Positions 16,553 through 25,547 are shown, counted from the stretch's first letter. The stretch is DNA of 35,636 bases from Microcaldota archaeon (GCA_021817505.1 JAKAUU010000027.1:1-35636); one strand, 5' to 3'. Numbers and translations: made by a program. The notes: generated from the letters alone by a model not told the origin.

Positions 16553-16933
16553 ATGCCTGATAGCTACTGTATTATATGCGGGAAAAAGAAGGACGGGATA
16601 GAGGTTGCCGATGACAATGTCCTTGCCACATTACGGTGGATCAAGACGAATGTAACTAAAAATGCCAGGAACAACAGGCTTGTCGTGTGCAAAGCATGCT
16701 ATCCTGAATACAGCAAGATGCGGAAGAAGTATATGGGCAGAAGGACAGCCTACGTTGCCCTGGGCGTACTCTTTCTGGTATTATCACTGATAATATCTTC
16801 AGGAGCGTGGCCATCAGCATTACTGATAAGCATAATCATAATTGCACTTCTTTACCTGCTTTCGCTCATCAATTATATGCCTGGACTAAGGATCAAGAAA
16901 GAGGTACCAAAAAACAAGAAAAACAAGGCGTAG
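16553..16933 (+). CDS. Zinc-finger (CxxC...CxxC) membrane protein
   Basis: 126 aa 'YCIICGKKKDG...LVVCKACYPEY' followed by two hydrophobic helices and a basic tail. Confidence 0.7.
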   Translation: MPDSYCIICGKKKDGIEVADDNVLATLRWIKTNVTKNARNNRLVVCKACYPEYSKMRKKYMGRRTAYVALGVLFLVLSLIISSGAWPSALLISIIIIALLYLLSLINYMPGLRIKKEVPKNKKNKA

Positions 16934-16988
16934 TGCACCTTTTTATTCTTTCATTTATCAATAATAACTGTTAACGGAGGTAGTTGTT

Positions 16989-17714
16989 TTGGCTGAGAAT
17001 ACCGTATTGCTTCCAAAGGTCGAAGAGCTGCAGATAGACGGCAAAGTTAAGACCTCAATTTCTGATATAAAATCAAAACTTTCAAAGCTGCCGTTTTATG
17101 ACGTTGGCTCTGATGGCACTTCGGTAACGGTGGCAAGAGTGGAGAGCAGGAACATAGACAAGATGCCATACCTGTTCCATATAGTCAAGGTCAATCAAAG
17201 CGGCATCGACGTAACCTATTCGATAATACCCGATACCAGCGAAAGCATGAGAAGAGCATATGTCATAAAGAGCGTTGCAGGAATCCTCTCATTGCTGAGC
17301 AATGATTATGAGGCAGATATGCCAAAGCTTCTTCAGTATATAGAGTCAACTCTGGGGAATCTTATGGAAGGAATATCCCAGAATTACAACATACTTTATA
17401 ACAAATACGAGGCTCTTACTACCGAATACAGGGAGATAAAGAGGCTTAACAACGAGCTCAGTGCATCAAACAAGAACATAACTGTGCAAATATCACAGCT
17501 GAGCGAAGAAAACAAAGAGCTGCGGGATGAACTGGACAAGCTTAAGAAATACTCTGACGAGGCGCTGATGGGCTTGGTGCAGGAGTGGGTAGAGGTGCAT
17601 GACAACTCGATAGATACGGAGCAGTTTGCAAAGAATTATTCAGTGTCGGTTCCAAGAGTCGAACAGATACTAAACAAGATGGTGACTCTCGGATATCTTG
17701 AGGTAAAGTCATAG
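16989..17714 (+). CDS. Coiled-coil protein with C-terminal winged-helix-like domain
   Basis: 241 aa, TTG start. Coiled coil 'ALTTEYREIKRLNNELSASNKNITVQISQLSEENKELRDELDKLKK', C-term 'IDTEQFAKNYSVSVPRVEQILNKMVTLGYLEVKS'. Confidence 0.7.
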   Translation: MAENTVLLPKVEELQIDGKVKTSISDIKSKLSKLPFYDVGSDGTSVTVARVESRNIDKMPYLFHIVKVNQSGIDVTYSIIPDTSESMRRAYVIKSVAGILSLLSNDYEADMPKLLQYIESTLGNLMEGISQNYNILYNKYEALTTEYREIKRLNNELSASNKNITVQISQLSEENKELRDELDKLKKYSDEALMGLVQEWVEVHDNSIDTEQFAKNYSVSVPRVEQILNKMVTLGYLEVKS

Positions 17715-17722
17715 GTCATCTA

Positions 17723-17869
17723 ATGAAGTACAATGTCTTAGTAAAGAGACGTTTTCAGGACATACGCGTATACTACGTTATAAAGAAGATAAACGACAGG
17801 TCGAACAAGATATCTAGAGCCGTGATGGGCTTCCTTGAGAAGAAAATGAATGAGGAAAACAAGAAGTAA
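17723..17869 (+). CDS. Small basic protein (48 aa), unknown function
   Basis: Manual translation MKYNVLVKRRFQDIRVYYVIKKINDRSNKISRAVMGFLEKKMNEENKK*. Fits tightly between 17714 and 17890 in a co-directional gene run. Confidence 0.5.
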   Translation: MKYNVLVKRRFQDIRVYYVIKKINDRSNKISRAVMGFLEKKMNEENKK

Positions 17870-17889
17870 TCCTTTGTTTTAGTGGTCTA

Positions 17890-20319
17890 GTGTTGATAAA
17901 AAGGAAGAAAAAGATACCTACTGCCCTTCTAATAGGGATAATCGCAGTCTTATTAGTCGTAGTGGTAATAGGCGGTATTTATTTTGCAGTCCAGAGCTCG
18001 ATAAAACTGCCACCGATAATCAATTCACAGCCTAAGCCTATCACAGGATCGCTCCAGTTACAAAAATCATTTTTCGGGAACTATAACAGCTCTGCAGAAT
18101 ATGCTGCTTATGCAAAAATAAGCTATAACGAGCTTAACGCAACAAATTCCTTATTCAGCCTCAGGGTCTTTGCCAAGAATCCAATGACGAAGATATACCT
18201 GATAGACACGGACAATTACTGCATAAACTGTTTCCTAGGCTCTACAATGGAGCAGGACCTTAAAAGTTATCTAAACCAATACGGGCTTATACTTAACCAG
18301 AGCAGTTTCAATTACATACAGCTAAATAACATCTCAACAATAGCTCCAAATTCAATAGTCATAGTTCCCTCCGGTCTGATACCATTATCATTCCTGCCCA
18401 TCCAGAACAGCTCCCTCCAGGGCTATAATTCATGTCCGCTCGACTATAATTACAGCATGTTAAACCTGCTCAACAAGGGCGACGCCATAATATACATAGG
18501 TGACAACTTCTCAAGGTCAGTATCGTGCGGCCAGCAGATAATACAGACCCCGCAAAGTATCCTGAACGGCATGGCAAACATCGGGATATTTACGCATTAT
18601 CTTAATAAAACAAATGCTGCAGAGTCAAGGAATCAGACCTATCTCACGTTCAAGAATCCAACCTTTATAATCGGAGGACAAATGTATTACAGTTCATCCT
18701 ATACCCGGATCTATAACGGCAGTATAATCTCCCTGAGCAATTATCCTTCTTATGGGTGGAAAAACGCAACCACTCTATCAAGAGACATAGCTGCGCTTAT
18801 AGACCTCCACTACTGGGACTCCGAAGTGGCTTCCGGTTCTTCAAACAACATATCATTTAATAAGAGCACCTCATCAGGAACAGTTGAAGTGGTTACAAAT
18901 ACCACGCAGATAACGGCATCAACTCTTCAGGGACTTAGCCTGGTTAACACATACGCGCTTGCTACTGCTTACTTCTCCGCTTCAGGGAAATTCAGCGAGG
19001 CCAACCTGCCGTTCAGGATAAACGGAAGATCTGACGGGAGCATAAACATGTCCTCTGCATTCTCCCAGACCAAGGGCAGTACTATAAGCGCAGTAGCAAC
19101 AAACATAAGCGGGAATTTCGACTCGTTCCACATATACATATACAACATGAGCGGCAACGAACCCGTCCAATCCCTTTATGTGGGCCAGATGACTCCAAAC
19201 GTTACTTTCATAAAGCCGATATCATTTTATCTTCCTGGGGGATACTATTACGCTTCTCTGATAGACGCAAACAACAAAACTTACGCTACCGGGATATTTT
19301 ACATATACCCTACTTCCATAACCCCGATATTCAACCTTTCTGCATTCACCAGAAAAGCGTTCAAATTCTCCCTATCCAGCGGAGGCTATCCCATAAGCGG
19401 AATACCTTACAACATATCGATAAACGGGCAATATCTGCAAAGCGGGACAGTAAACAACACCATAGTGAACTACACCCTTCCGGAGAGTGCGGTTCTGAAC
19501 TACGGGAATGAAACATTCAAAATAGGAATATTCGGTTCATCTGTAACTTACTTAATTCCATACCCTAATAATCAGCTGCAACCGCCTATATTATTGATAT
19601 TATTCGGAATAGCAGGAGTCTTCATAATAATAATAAACAAGATACTGGTGCCTCCGAATATAGACAGGTATTACATAAACGTACAGGAGTTCAGGCACAT
19701 GGACAGGGCAAAGGTGAAGGAACCGCCTGAAACTATACTAAAGGTATTCGATCAGGTAAACTACTATTATCATTGGAGATACATGCCCCTTACTGCGGAA
19801 GAGATAAAATCAGGAATATCGGCAAATGTGAGATATGGGAACATGCCCATAGCGGTTACCCTGCAAAATACTTATAATGTGCTGAACAAGATGTCCAGAA
19901 AAGGCCTTATCGTAGAGGCTGCAGATTACTTCGCCCCGAAGAGCTGGGAAGATGCATCAAAACACGACATAGAGTATCTTGTCATATTCAGGAAGCTTAG
20001 GGACTACAGCGTTGCAAATGCCATGCTGTTTACTGATGTAGACGCATATGATAATATGGACATGATAATAACAAACAAGGGAGTTCAGAATTATGTGTAT
20101 ATATATTCGAAGCTCTCTGAAAATCTGAAACTAAGCGGCATACCTCTTAGCAAGAACCACAGGACCTTCATAGTCTTCCTTACGGATGAAGACAGATTAT
20201 CATTTATCGACAGGCTAAATACTTCGTACGGCGAGGCAAGCGAGATACTCAGATTGAGCATAGAATCTCTGGATGTAAGACTGATAGATACGGGCGACCT
20301 TAACGAGCTAAAGCTCTGA
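17890..20319 (+). CDS. Large membrane protein: N-terminal TM, ~530-aa predicted ectodomain, second TM, cytoplasmic winged-helix-like domain
   Basis: 809 aa, GTG start. 'IPTALLIGIIAVLLVVVVIGGIYFAV' TM; long Asn/Ser/Thr/Tyr-rich region with many N-x-S/T sequons; 'ILLILFGIAGVFIIIINKI' TM; C-terminal ~210 aa with 'LQNTYNVLNKMSRKGLIVEAADYFAPK' wHTH-like segment. Confidence 0.75.
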   Translation: MLIKRKKKIPTALLIGIIAVLLVVVVIGGIYFAVQSSIKLPPIINSQPKPITGSLQLQKSFFGNYNSSAEYAAYAKISYNELNATNSLFSLRVFAKNPMTKIYLIDTDNYCINCFLGSTMEQDLKSYLNQYGLILNQSSFNYIQLNNISTIAPNSIVIVPSGLIPLSFLPIQNSSLQGYNSCPLDYNYSMLNLLNKGDAIIYIGDNFSRSVSCGQQIIQTPQSILNGMANIGIFTHYLNKTNAAESRNQTYLTFKNPTFIIGGQMYYSSSYTRIYNGSIISLSNYPSYGWKNATTLSRDIAALIDLHYWDSEVASGSSNNISFNKSTSSGTVEVVTNTTQITASTLQGLSLVNTYALATAYFSASGKFSEANLPFRINGRSDGSINMSSAFSQTKGSTISAVATNISGNFDSFHIYIYNMSGNEPVQSLYVGQMTPNVTFIKPISFYLPGGYYYASLIDANNKTYATGIFYIYPTSITPIFNLSAFTRKAFKFSLSSGGYPISGIPYNISINGQYLQSGTVNNTIVNYTLPESAVLNYGNETFKIGIFGSSVTYLIPYPNNQLQPPILLILFGIAGVFIIIINKILVPPNIDRYYINVQEFRHMDRAKVKEPPETILKVFDQVNYYYHWRYMPLTAEEIKSGISANVRYGNMPIAVTLQNTYNVLNKMSRKGLIVEAADYFAPKSWEDASKHDIEYLVIFRKLRDYSVANAMLFTDVDAYDNMDMIITNKGVQNYVYIYSKLSENLKLSGIPLSKNHRTFIVFLTDEDRLSFIDRLNTSYGEASEILRLSIESLDVRLIDTGDLNELKL

Positions 20320-20334
20320 ATCCAAGGCAGGGTC

Positions 20335-21951
20335 CTAATCGCTCTCTTCCAGCAATCCGGTATCCGCATCACTCTCTTCCTCATCAGCGGTATCATTTCC
20401 CATATCATACTTATTCTCAACTATCTTCTTCAAGGATTCCTCTATCTTTACAGGCTCCTCGCCGGTTATCTCGCTGAGATCTGCGGACAGCTGGCCTATA
20501 TATCTCATTATCGTCTTGTATCTGGATTCCCGGACATGCATGCTTCTCTGCTTGTTAATATGGATCTGGAGCTTCCTTGCGCACTCCATTATGCCTAGCT
20601 TAAGTTCTTCTATTATCTCTGCCTCTTGCGATACTGCCTGTTTGCCAATCCCGTTATAAGGTATATAGACGCTTGATATGTTTACGAAGACGCTTATCGG
20701 TTCATCTCCAAAATCCCTTATCCCGTACCTCTTCCACTGGATCTGGTTGACTGCTTCTGTTATTGCGCATACCGATCCGTCAAAGAGCAGCGGGACCTTG
20801 TTTGCAAAGCGCATTATCGTGCCTTTTGTGCCTTCTTCAGTCTTTTTGCCAGCATCCCCTCCATAAGCTATGCCTGCCTCAACAACGAATGGTATGCCTC
20901 CCTTGAATATCTTTGGCTTCCTTTCAGTAACGCTTATGAACTGTGGATTGATTATGTTGAGCATAGCAGTTTCCATCTGTTTTGCGCCTATTACTGAAAG
21001 GGAATCGGTCTCAGGCGCAATCCACTTTATCTTTCCAAAAGCTTCGACGACCTTTTCCGCATCAGGCCATGTAAGCTCCCGAGGGCGCTTGTCAAAATTG
21101 ACGCCATCCGCTACTGCCTTGAGCTCATCTATCTTAGCGGCGCTTACCCTGGAGAAGCTCTCCATAAGGAACGACGATACGTTCTTGCTATCTGCAATGT
21201 GGGCAAAGTCAAGCAGGTCCCGTGCGCTTATCCCAAGCGGATGCGGTTTTGTCTGCTTCGGCCTCTTCGGCATCTCGTTAACAGACCTTGGGAAGACGGT
21301 CTCTTTTCCATCAGGCTCCACAAGCCTTATTGATGCATGCGGATTCGACAAGGCCGTCCTTTTTATATATTCAAAGACCCCGTGATCGCTCCTTTCATAT
21401 TTTGTATCGCCAAACTCTCCGCTTACCGAAGTGCCTCTGAAATCCTCCAGAACAGTCTTCATGTTTGTTATCAATGGCTTGTTAGTCTTGATGTCTATTG
21501 CTATGTCACACTCGAACGAAGAGCCCTTTCCCGTACCTGATCTGGCATGTATCGGTTTTCCAGTGGTTATTGCTGAGAAAAGAGTGCATCCTCCGGCGCC
21601 TATCCCCTGCTGTCCGCGCTGCTGGAGGTATCTATGAAACTTTGTCCCTGAAAGTATGCTTGCAAGCGCCTTCCCTATATGCTTCTGGGGTATTCCAGGG
21701 CCGTTGTCAGTGACGGTAACATGATGCCTGCTCTCCGATATCTCCTTTACCTCAACGCTTATATCCGGGAAGACTCCCGCCTCTTCGCATGCATCGAGAG
21801 AGTTTGCAACATACTCATGTATTACTGTGGTAAGAGACCTGACCTTGCCCGAATAACCGAGCATCTGGCTGTTCTTCCTGAAAAACTGTGTTATCGACTG
21901 CTCCTTGAATTCCTTGAATATCTCTTCAGCATTCTTCTCATCTGCCGCCAT
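20335..21951 (-). CDS. top6B: DNA topoisomerase VI subunit B
   Basis: GHKL ATPase motifs 'HEYVANSLDACEE', 'VTDNGPGIP', 'QQRGQQGIGAGG'; characteristic start 'ITQFFRKNSQMLGYSGKVRSL'. Confidence 0.97.
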   Translation of the reverse strand: MAADEKNAEEIFKEFKEQSITQFFRKNSQMLGYSGKVRSLTTVIHEYVANSLDACEEAGVFPDISVEVKEISESRHHVTVTDNGPGIPQKHIGKALASILSGTKFHRYLQQRGQQGIGAGGCTLFSAITTGKPIHARSGTGKGSSFECDIAIDIKTNKPLITNMKTVLEDFRGTSVSGEFGDTKYERSDHGVFEYIKRTALSNPHASIRLVEPDGKETVFPRSVNEMPKRPKQTKPHPLGISARDLLDFAHIADSKNVSSFLMESFSRVSAAKIDELKAVADGVNFDKRPRELTWPDAEKVVEAFGKIKWIAPETDSLSVIGAKQMETAMLNIINPQFISVTERKPKIFKGGIPFVVEAGIAYGGDAGKKTEEGTKGTIMRFANKVPLLFDGSVCAITEAVNQIQWKRYGIRDFGDEPISVFVNISSVYIPYNGIGKQAVSQEAEIIEELKLGIMECARKLQIHINKQRSMHVRESRYKTIMRYIGQLSADLSEITGEEPVKIEESLKKIVENKYDMGNDTADEEESDADTGLLEESD

Positions 21952-21955
21952 AGGA

Positions 21956-22462
21956 TCACATGCTCTTTAGCTTTCTCCTCTCCTTCTCCATAACTGCATA
22001 CGCCGTGCTGTGCTTTCCACCGTCAAGCAGTATGTTTATCCCTGATTTTGCGATTCTTATTTCATCTATGCTGCCTATAAGGCTTATGGTGTCACCGTAT
22101 ATCTCAACGGAAGCGCCGCTCACCTCTTCCATATAAAGCTTTGCCTTGCCATCAGTTCCTATTATCCGGGATACCATCCGCTTCTTCTTCAGTTTATTGG
22201 AAGCAATATCGCCTATATCTATACTGTCAAAGAAATAATTATCATTAAGAAGCTTGAGTGCCGTGCTGAGCTTGAAGCCACGGGCTATTGCCTGCACAAT
22301 ATTTCTTGCAACATATTCGGAATAGGAATCCCCCTCTATTCGGACCTCATTCCTATTCTCTATAACTATCTTGCAGGTGATCCTCTTTTCTATGGTTGGC
22401 AACGCCTCTTTCAGAGCACGTACTCTTGCATTAGGTATGAGTATCTGTTCCATATCAAACAC
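21956..22462 (-). CDS. KH-domain RNA-binding protein (Dim2/Pno1/Krr1-like)
   Basis: 'EQILIPNARVRALKEALPTIEKRITCKIVIENRNEVRIEG...ARGFKLSTALKLLNDNYFFDSIDIGD...RMVSRIIGTDGKAKLYMEEVSGASVEIYGDTISLIG' typical archaeal Dim2-type double KH; next to top6B. Start may be the internal MEQ. Confidence 0.88.
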   Translation of the reverse strand: MFDMEQILIPNARVRALKEALPTIEKRITCKIVIENRNEVRIEGDSYSEYVARNIVQAIARGFKLSTALKLLNDNYFFDSIDIGDIASNKLKKKRMVSRIIGTDGKAKLYMEEVSGASVEIYGDTISLIGSIDEIRIAKSGINILLDGGKHSTAYAVMEKERRKLKSM

Positions 22463-22654
22463 GCAGATTGCGCATTCTTTTATTAATAACCTTGCGCTTC
22501 GAAGTGTAACATCAGTGCCCTATGCCCTATGTGCACCAGGCATCATGGCGAGAAGCCACTTAAATAATGGTCAAAAAGAATGCGCTCCGTCAGCATACCG
22601 AGAATTGGAAGTTTCAAAGCTTCCAGTAAGCTTTAAATATCTTATTTTATACAT

Positions 22655-22671
22655 TCATGATTGAATCATGA
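22655..22671. promoter_or_regulatory. Perfect inverted repeat TCATGATT-G-AATCATGA, candidate operator
   Basis: 8-bp arms with 1-nt centre, 15-20 nt downstream of TATA-like TTTAAATAT (22632-22640). A second palindrome TTCATGAA lies at 22687-22694, upstream of the wHTH gene. Confidence 0.45.
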
Positions 22672-22711
22672 TTCATTCAGAAACAGTTCATGAATGTTTC
22701 ACGATTCTGTT

Positions 22712-23215
22712 ATGAGCCGTGTGGGTATGGATACAAACAAACAATTGACAGAAGAGCTTAATAAGCTTAGGGAGGAGATCCGCGTACTCTCCGAAAAGAA
22801 GGAATCCGACCAGGGAGCGGGCATGATCGCGCTCATAAAGTATGTTACGGAAGAGAGGGAGAGGACGGAGAAGCTACTCATGACAATGGCAGAGAAGATA
22901 AGGAGAATGGAAGGCAGGCAGCAGCTTGCCGTACAGGAGCCTATCCAGGAAAACTCAAAAAAGAAGGACTTTGATGAAATCGCACTCTCAGACACGGACA
23001 GGCTTATAATTGAATTTATACAGACAAAAGGCCTGGCATGTGCAGATGACATAAAAAGCATAATGAATTACAAAGGAAGAAATGCTGCATGCACAAGGCT
23101 GAAGAAGCTCTGCAACGAGGGCTTACTGCAAAGATTCCAACTAGGTCACAAGGTTTACTACAGATTTGATGCTGGCAAGGCGACCAACACGCTAATCATA
23201 TCACCTCCACAGTAA
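22712..23215 (+). CDS. Predicted winged-helix DNA-binding regulator with N-terminal coiled coil
   Basis: Track ORF 22694-23215; ATG 22712 is a plausible in-frame start. C-term 'LSDTDRLIIEFIQTKGLACADDIKSIMNYKGRNAACTRLKKLCNEGLLQRFQLGHKVYYRF' is a wHTH pattern. Confidence 0.75.
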   Translation: MSRVGMDTNKQLTEELNKLREEIRVLSEKKESDQGAGMIALIKYVTEERERTEKLLMTMAEKIRRMEGRQQLAVQEPIQENSKKKDFDEIALSDTDRLIIEFIQTKGLACADDIKSIMNYKGRNAACTRLKKLCNEGLLQRFQLGHKVYYRFDAGKATNTLIISPPQ

Positions 23216-23222
23216 CTCGATT

Positions 23223-23249
23223 GGGCCTGCACTATTTCCCCGCAGGCCC
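23223..23249 (+). terminator. Hairpin downstream of the wHTH gene
   Basis: GGGCCTGC (23223-23230), 11-nt loop, GCAGGCCC (23242-23249): perfect 8-bp stem 8 nt after the stop; no strong T-tract. Confidence 0.35.
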
Positions 23250-23368
23250 GTCTACTTATCTGATTGCGTGTTCTTGCCATTTTATTCTACTCGTTAGCTG
23301 TGCCTGCAATCTCCCATGATTCTAAGAACTTTTAAAAGGATTCACAGTCAATTATCTATCTCCGTGAT

Positions 23369-24352
23369 ATGATGGATGCAAACAACTTATTCTCCCTTAC
23401 ACACCAGAGCGACATAGATGGTGTTGGTAGCGCTGCACTTATAAAGATGAATTATGGTCTACCGAGCAAAAACATGTTCTTTACTGATTACTCTGTGGAA
23501 AATGTAACAAAGTCAGCCACAGCGATAAAGAAAGCTGCGAAAGAGGGCGCAGTCCTTATAATAGCAGATTTCGGCCTCAATAAGCTGATAGAAGACCAGA
23601 TGTCCGGTCTTATCGATAATATAAAGAAAAAGAAGGGCAGCGTATACTGGTTCGATCATCATCCATGGAGCGAAGAGCACATAAGGCGCATTGCCTCGAA
23701 ATGCGATGCTGCGATTGTCAATGAAAATGCAAAATTCTGCGCAACCGAGATAGTAAGGAATGAACTGATGCTGAACAGCAAGTTCTGCAAAAGGTTTGCA
23801 GAGATCGTCCATCACTGCGACTTTAACCTAATGCCAAGGGAGAAGCAAAAGCGAGATCTATTCATAGCATACGGCATGTGCATAACATCGTACAACCAGA
23901 TAAAAAACTATCAAAAGAGGTGCGATAAGCTAAGGCATGCGGCAGGGGTAATAGCTGCAGGCAAATTCTCAGATAAGATGATGGAGAGAGACGCCGCGAA
24001 GTTTGACAAGATGAACAAGGAGCGGATAAGCGATATGATAAAGAACAAGCTGTTCATCCTTGATACTGTTGCTGTTGGTTTCCAGAAAAGGGTGCAGGCG
24101 ACAGTTGCAGGTTCAGAGATCATAAAGAAGAGCGGAAAGGATATCTCAATCTACGTCAACCTGGATAATATGCAGGGGCATATAAGGACAGTAAAGGCAA
24201 ACTGCACACCTCTCGCAGTATATCTCGGCGGCGGAGGGCATCCCCATGCATCTGGCTTTCCAGTTGACAAAAGATATAACCTATCAAAGGAGGCTGACAG
24301 GAATAAGTTTGCACTTTTCATCGATAAAAAAGCAGCAGAGCTATGCCGATAA
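23369..24352 (+). CDS. DHH-family phosphoesterase (RecJ/oligonucleotide phosphodiesterase-like)
   Basis: 'THQSDIDGVGSAALI', 'IIADFGLN', 'YWFDHHPWSEEH' (DHH), C-terminal DHHA1 motif 'GGGGHPHASGFPV'. Confidence 0.9.
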   Translation: MMDANNLFSLTHQSDIDGVGSAALIKMNYGLPSKNMFFTDYSVENVTKSATAIKKAAKEGAVLIIADFGLNKLIEDQMSGLIDNIKKKKGSVYWFDHHPWSEEHIRRIASKCDAAIVNENAKFCATEIVRNELMLNSKFCKRFAEIVHHCDFNLMPREKQKRDLFIAYGMCITSYNQIKNYQKRCDKLRHAAGVIAAGKFSDKMMERDAAKFDKMNKERISDMIKNKLFILDTVAVGFQKRVQATVAGSEIIKKSGKDISIYVNLDNMQGHIRTVKANCTPLAVYLGGGGHPHASGFPVDKRYNLSKEADRNKFALFIDKKAAELCR

Positions 24353-25543
24353 TGTCCCATAGCCGTATAATCTCCATCTCTGTTTTATGTTTCTAAGAAC
24401 CGATATCTTCATCTGCTTGTCTATGCAGAATGCATGCCTCAACATTATCGTTACTGTATTCTTCTTTACCTTCTTAACGTAGCCTACTGCGGTTCCCGTG
24501 CCTATGCCGAGAAGTACAGGCTCCATGTCCGCGAATCCCTGCTTCGGGAGGTCGTCCCTGTTGAGCGAGCTGTAGTTTATTGAAATCTCTGATTTTGACT
24601 CAGGCAGCTTTCCCACATGCCCGATTACCTGGCCCACAAGGCCATCTGCCTTTGTCATAGCAGGATCCATATCCGTCCCTATCGCTATGAGGCCTCCGGC
24701 TATGGCTTGGTCAAGTTTGTCTTCCCCTGCAGATATGCTCTCTATAGTGACGATCAAAGGCTTGTAGTTTGCATTGCCCTTCTTGTCCTTTGCAACGTTT
24801 ATCCCGGGCCTTATCTCGGCCTTGTCTCCTGGCTTGAATGTCCCTCTTATCACAGAACCGCCTATCACTCCCCCTACCAGTTGGTCTATCTCGGTTCCCG
24901 GTTTATTGACATCAAACGACCTGGCTACATACATGATAGGATCAGATTCGGTATCCCTGTCCGGAACAGGTATCTTCGCTATTTCTTCAAGAACCATATC
25001 CACGTTTATGTTCCGGTTTGCCATTACCGGTATTATTACCGCATCGGCTATCTTGCTCCCCTTGACAAAATTCTTTATCTGCAGGTAATGCTGCTTTGCC
25101 TTCTCCCTGCCGACTATGTCCACCTTGGTCTGCACTATTATTACGTTCTTTATCCCAAGGGCGTTTATTATCATAAGGTGTTCCTTTGTTTGAGGCATAG
25201 GGCAGGGTTCCGTCGCCGATATCACGAACAGGGCAGCATCTATTATGTTGGAACCGGCAATTGCTGTTGCCATGAGCGTCTCGTGGCCCGGAGAATCAAG
25301 AAGCGAGATCTTGACCAGCTCTTCAGCTCCGGGAAGCTTTTCTGTCGTATATCCGGTCTTGCCATCCTTCTTATATGTGTAGATGATGGCATCAGAGTAC
25401 CCGAGCTTTATGGTCATGCTCCTCTTGACGCTCTCGCTGTGTATATCCGTCCACTTATGCGCTATCGCTGCCGTCAGGGTTGTCTTACCATGGTCTACAT
25501 GGCCCAGGGTTCCTATGTTGAGCTGGCTCTGCTTTATTGTCAT
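24341..25543 (-). CDS. Translation initiation factor aIF2 subunit gamma
   Basis: 'LNIGTLGHVDHGKTTLTAAI', 'LLDSPGHETLMATAIAGSNIIDAALFVISATEPCPMPQTKEHLMIINALGIKNVIIVQTKVDIV', C-term 'RHAFCIDKQMKISVLRNIKQRWRLYGYGTL'. Adjacent to S6e as in many archaea. Confidence 0.95.
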   Translation of the reverse strand: MTIKQSQLNIGTLGHVDHGKTTLTAAIAHKWTDIHSESVKRSMTIKLGYSDAIIYTYKKDGKTGYTTEKLPGAEELVKISLLDSPGHETLMATAIAGSNIIDAALFVISATEPCPMPQTKEHLMIINALGIKNVIIVQTKVDIVGREKAKQHYLQIKNFVKGSKIADAVIIPVMANRNINVDMVLEEIAKIPVPDRDTESDPIMYVARSFDVNKPGTEIDQLVGGVIGGSVIRGTFKPGDKAEIRPGINVAKDKKGNANYKPLIVTIESISAGEDKLDQAIAGGLIAIGTDMDPAMTKADGLVGQVIGHVGKLPESKSEISINYSSLNRDDLPKQGFADMEPVLLGIGTGTAVGYVKKVKKNTVTIMLRHAFCIDKQMKISVLRNIKQRWRLYGYGTLSA

Positions 25544-25547
25544 CTAT

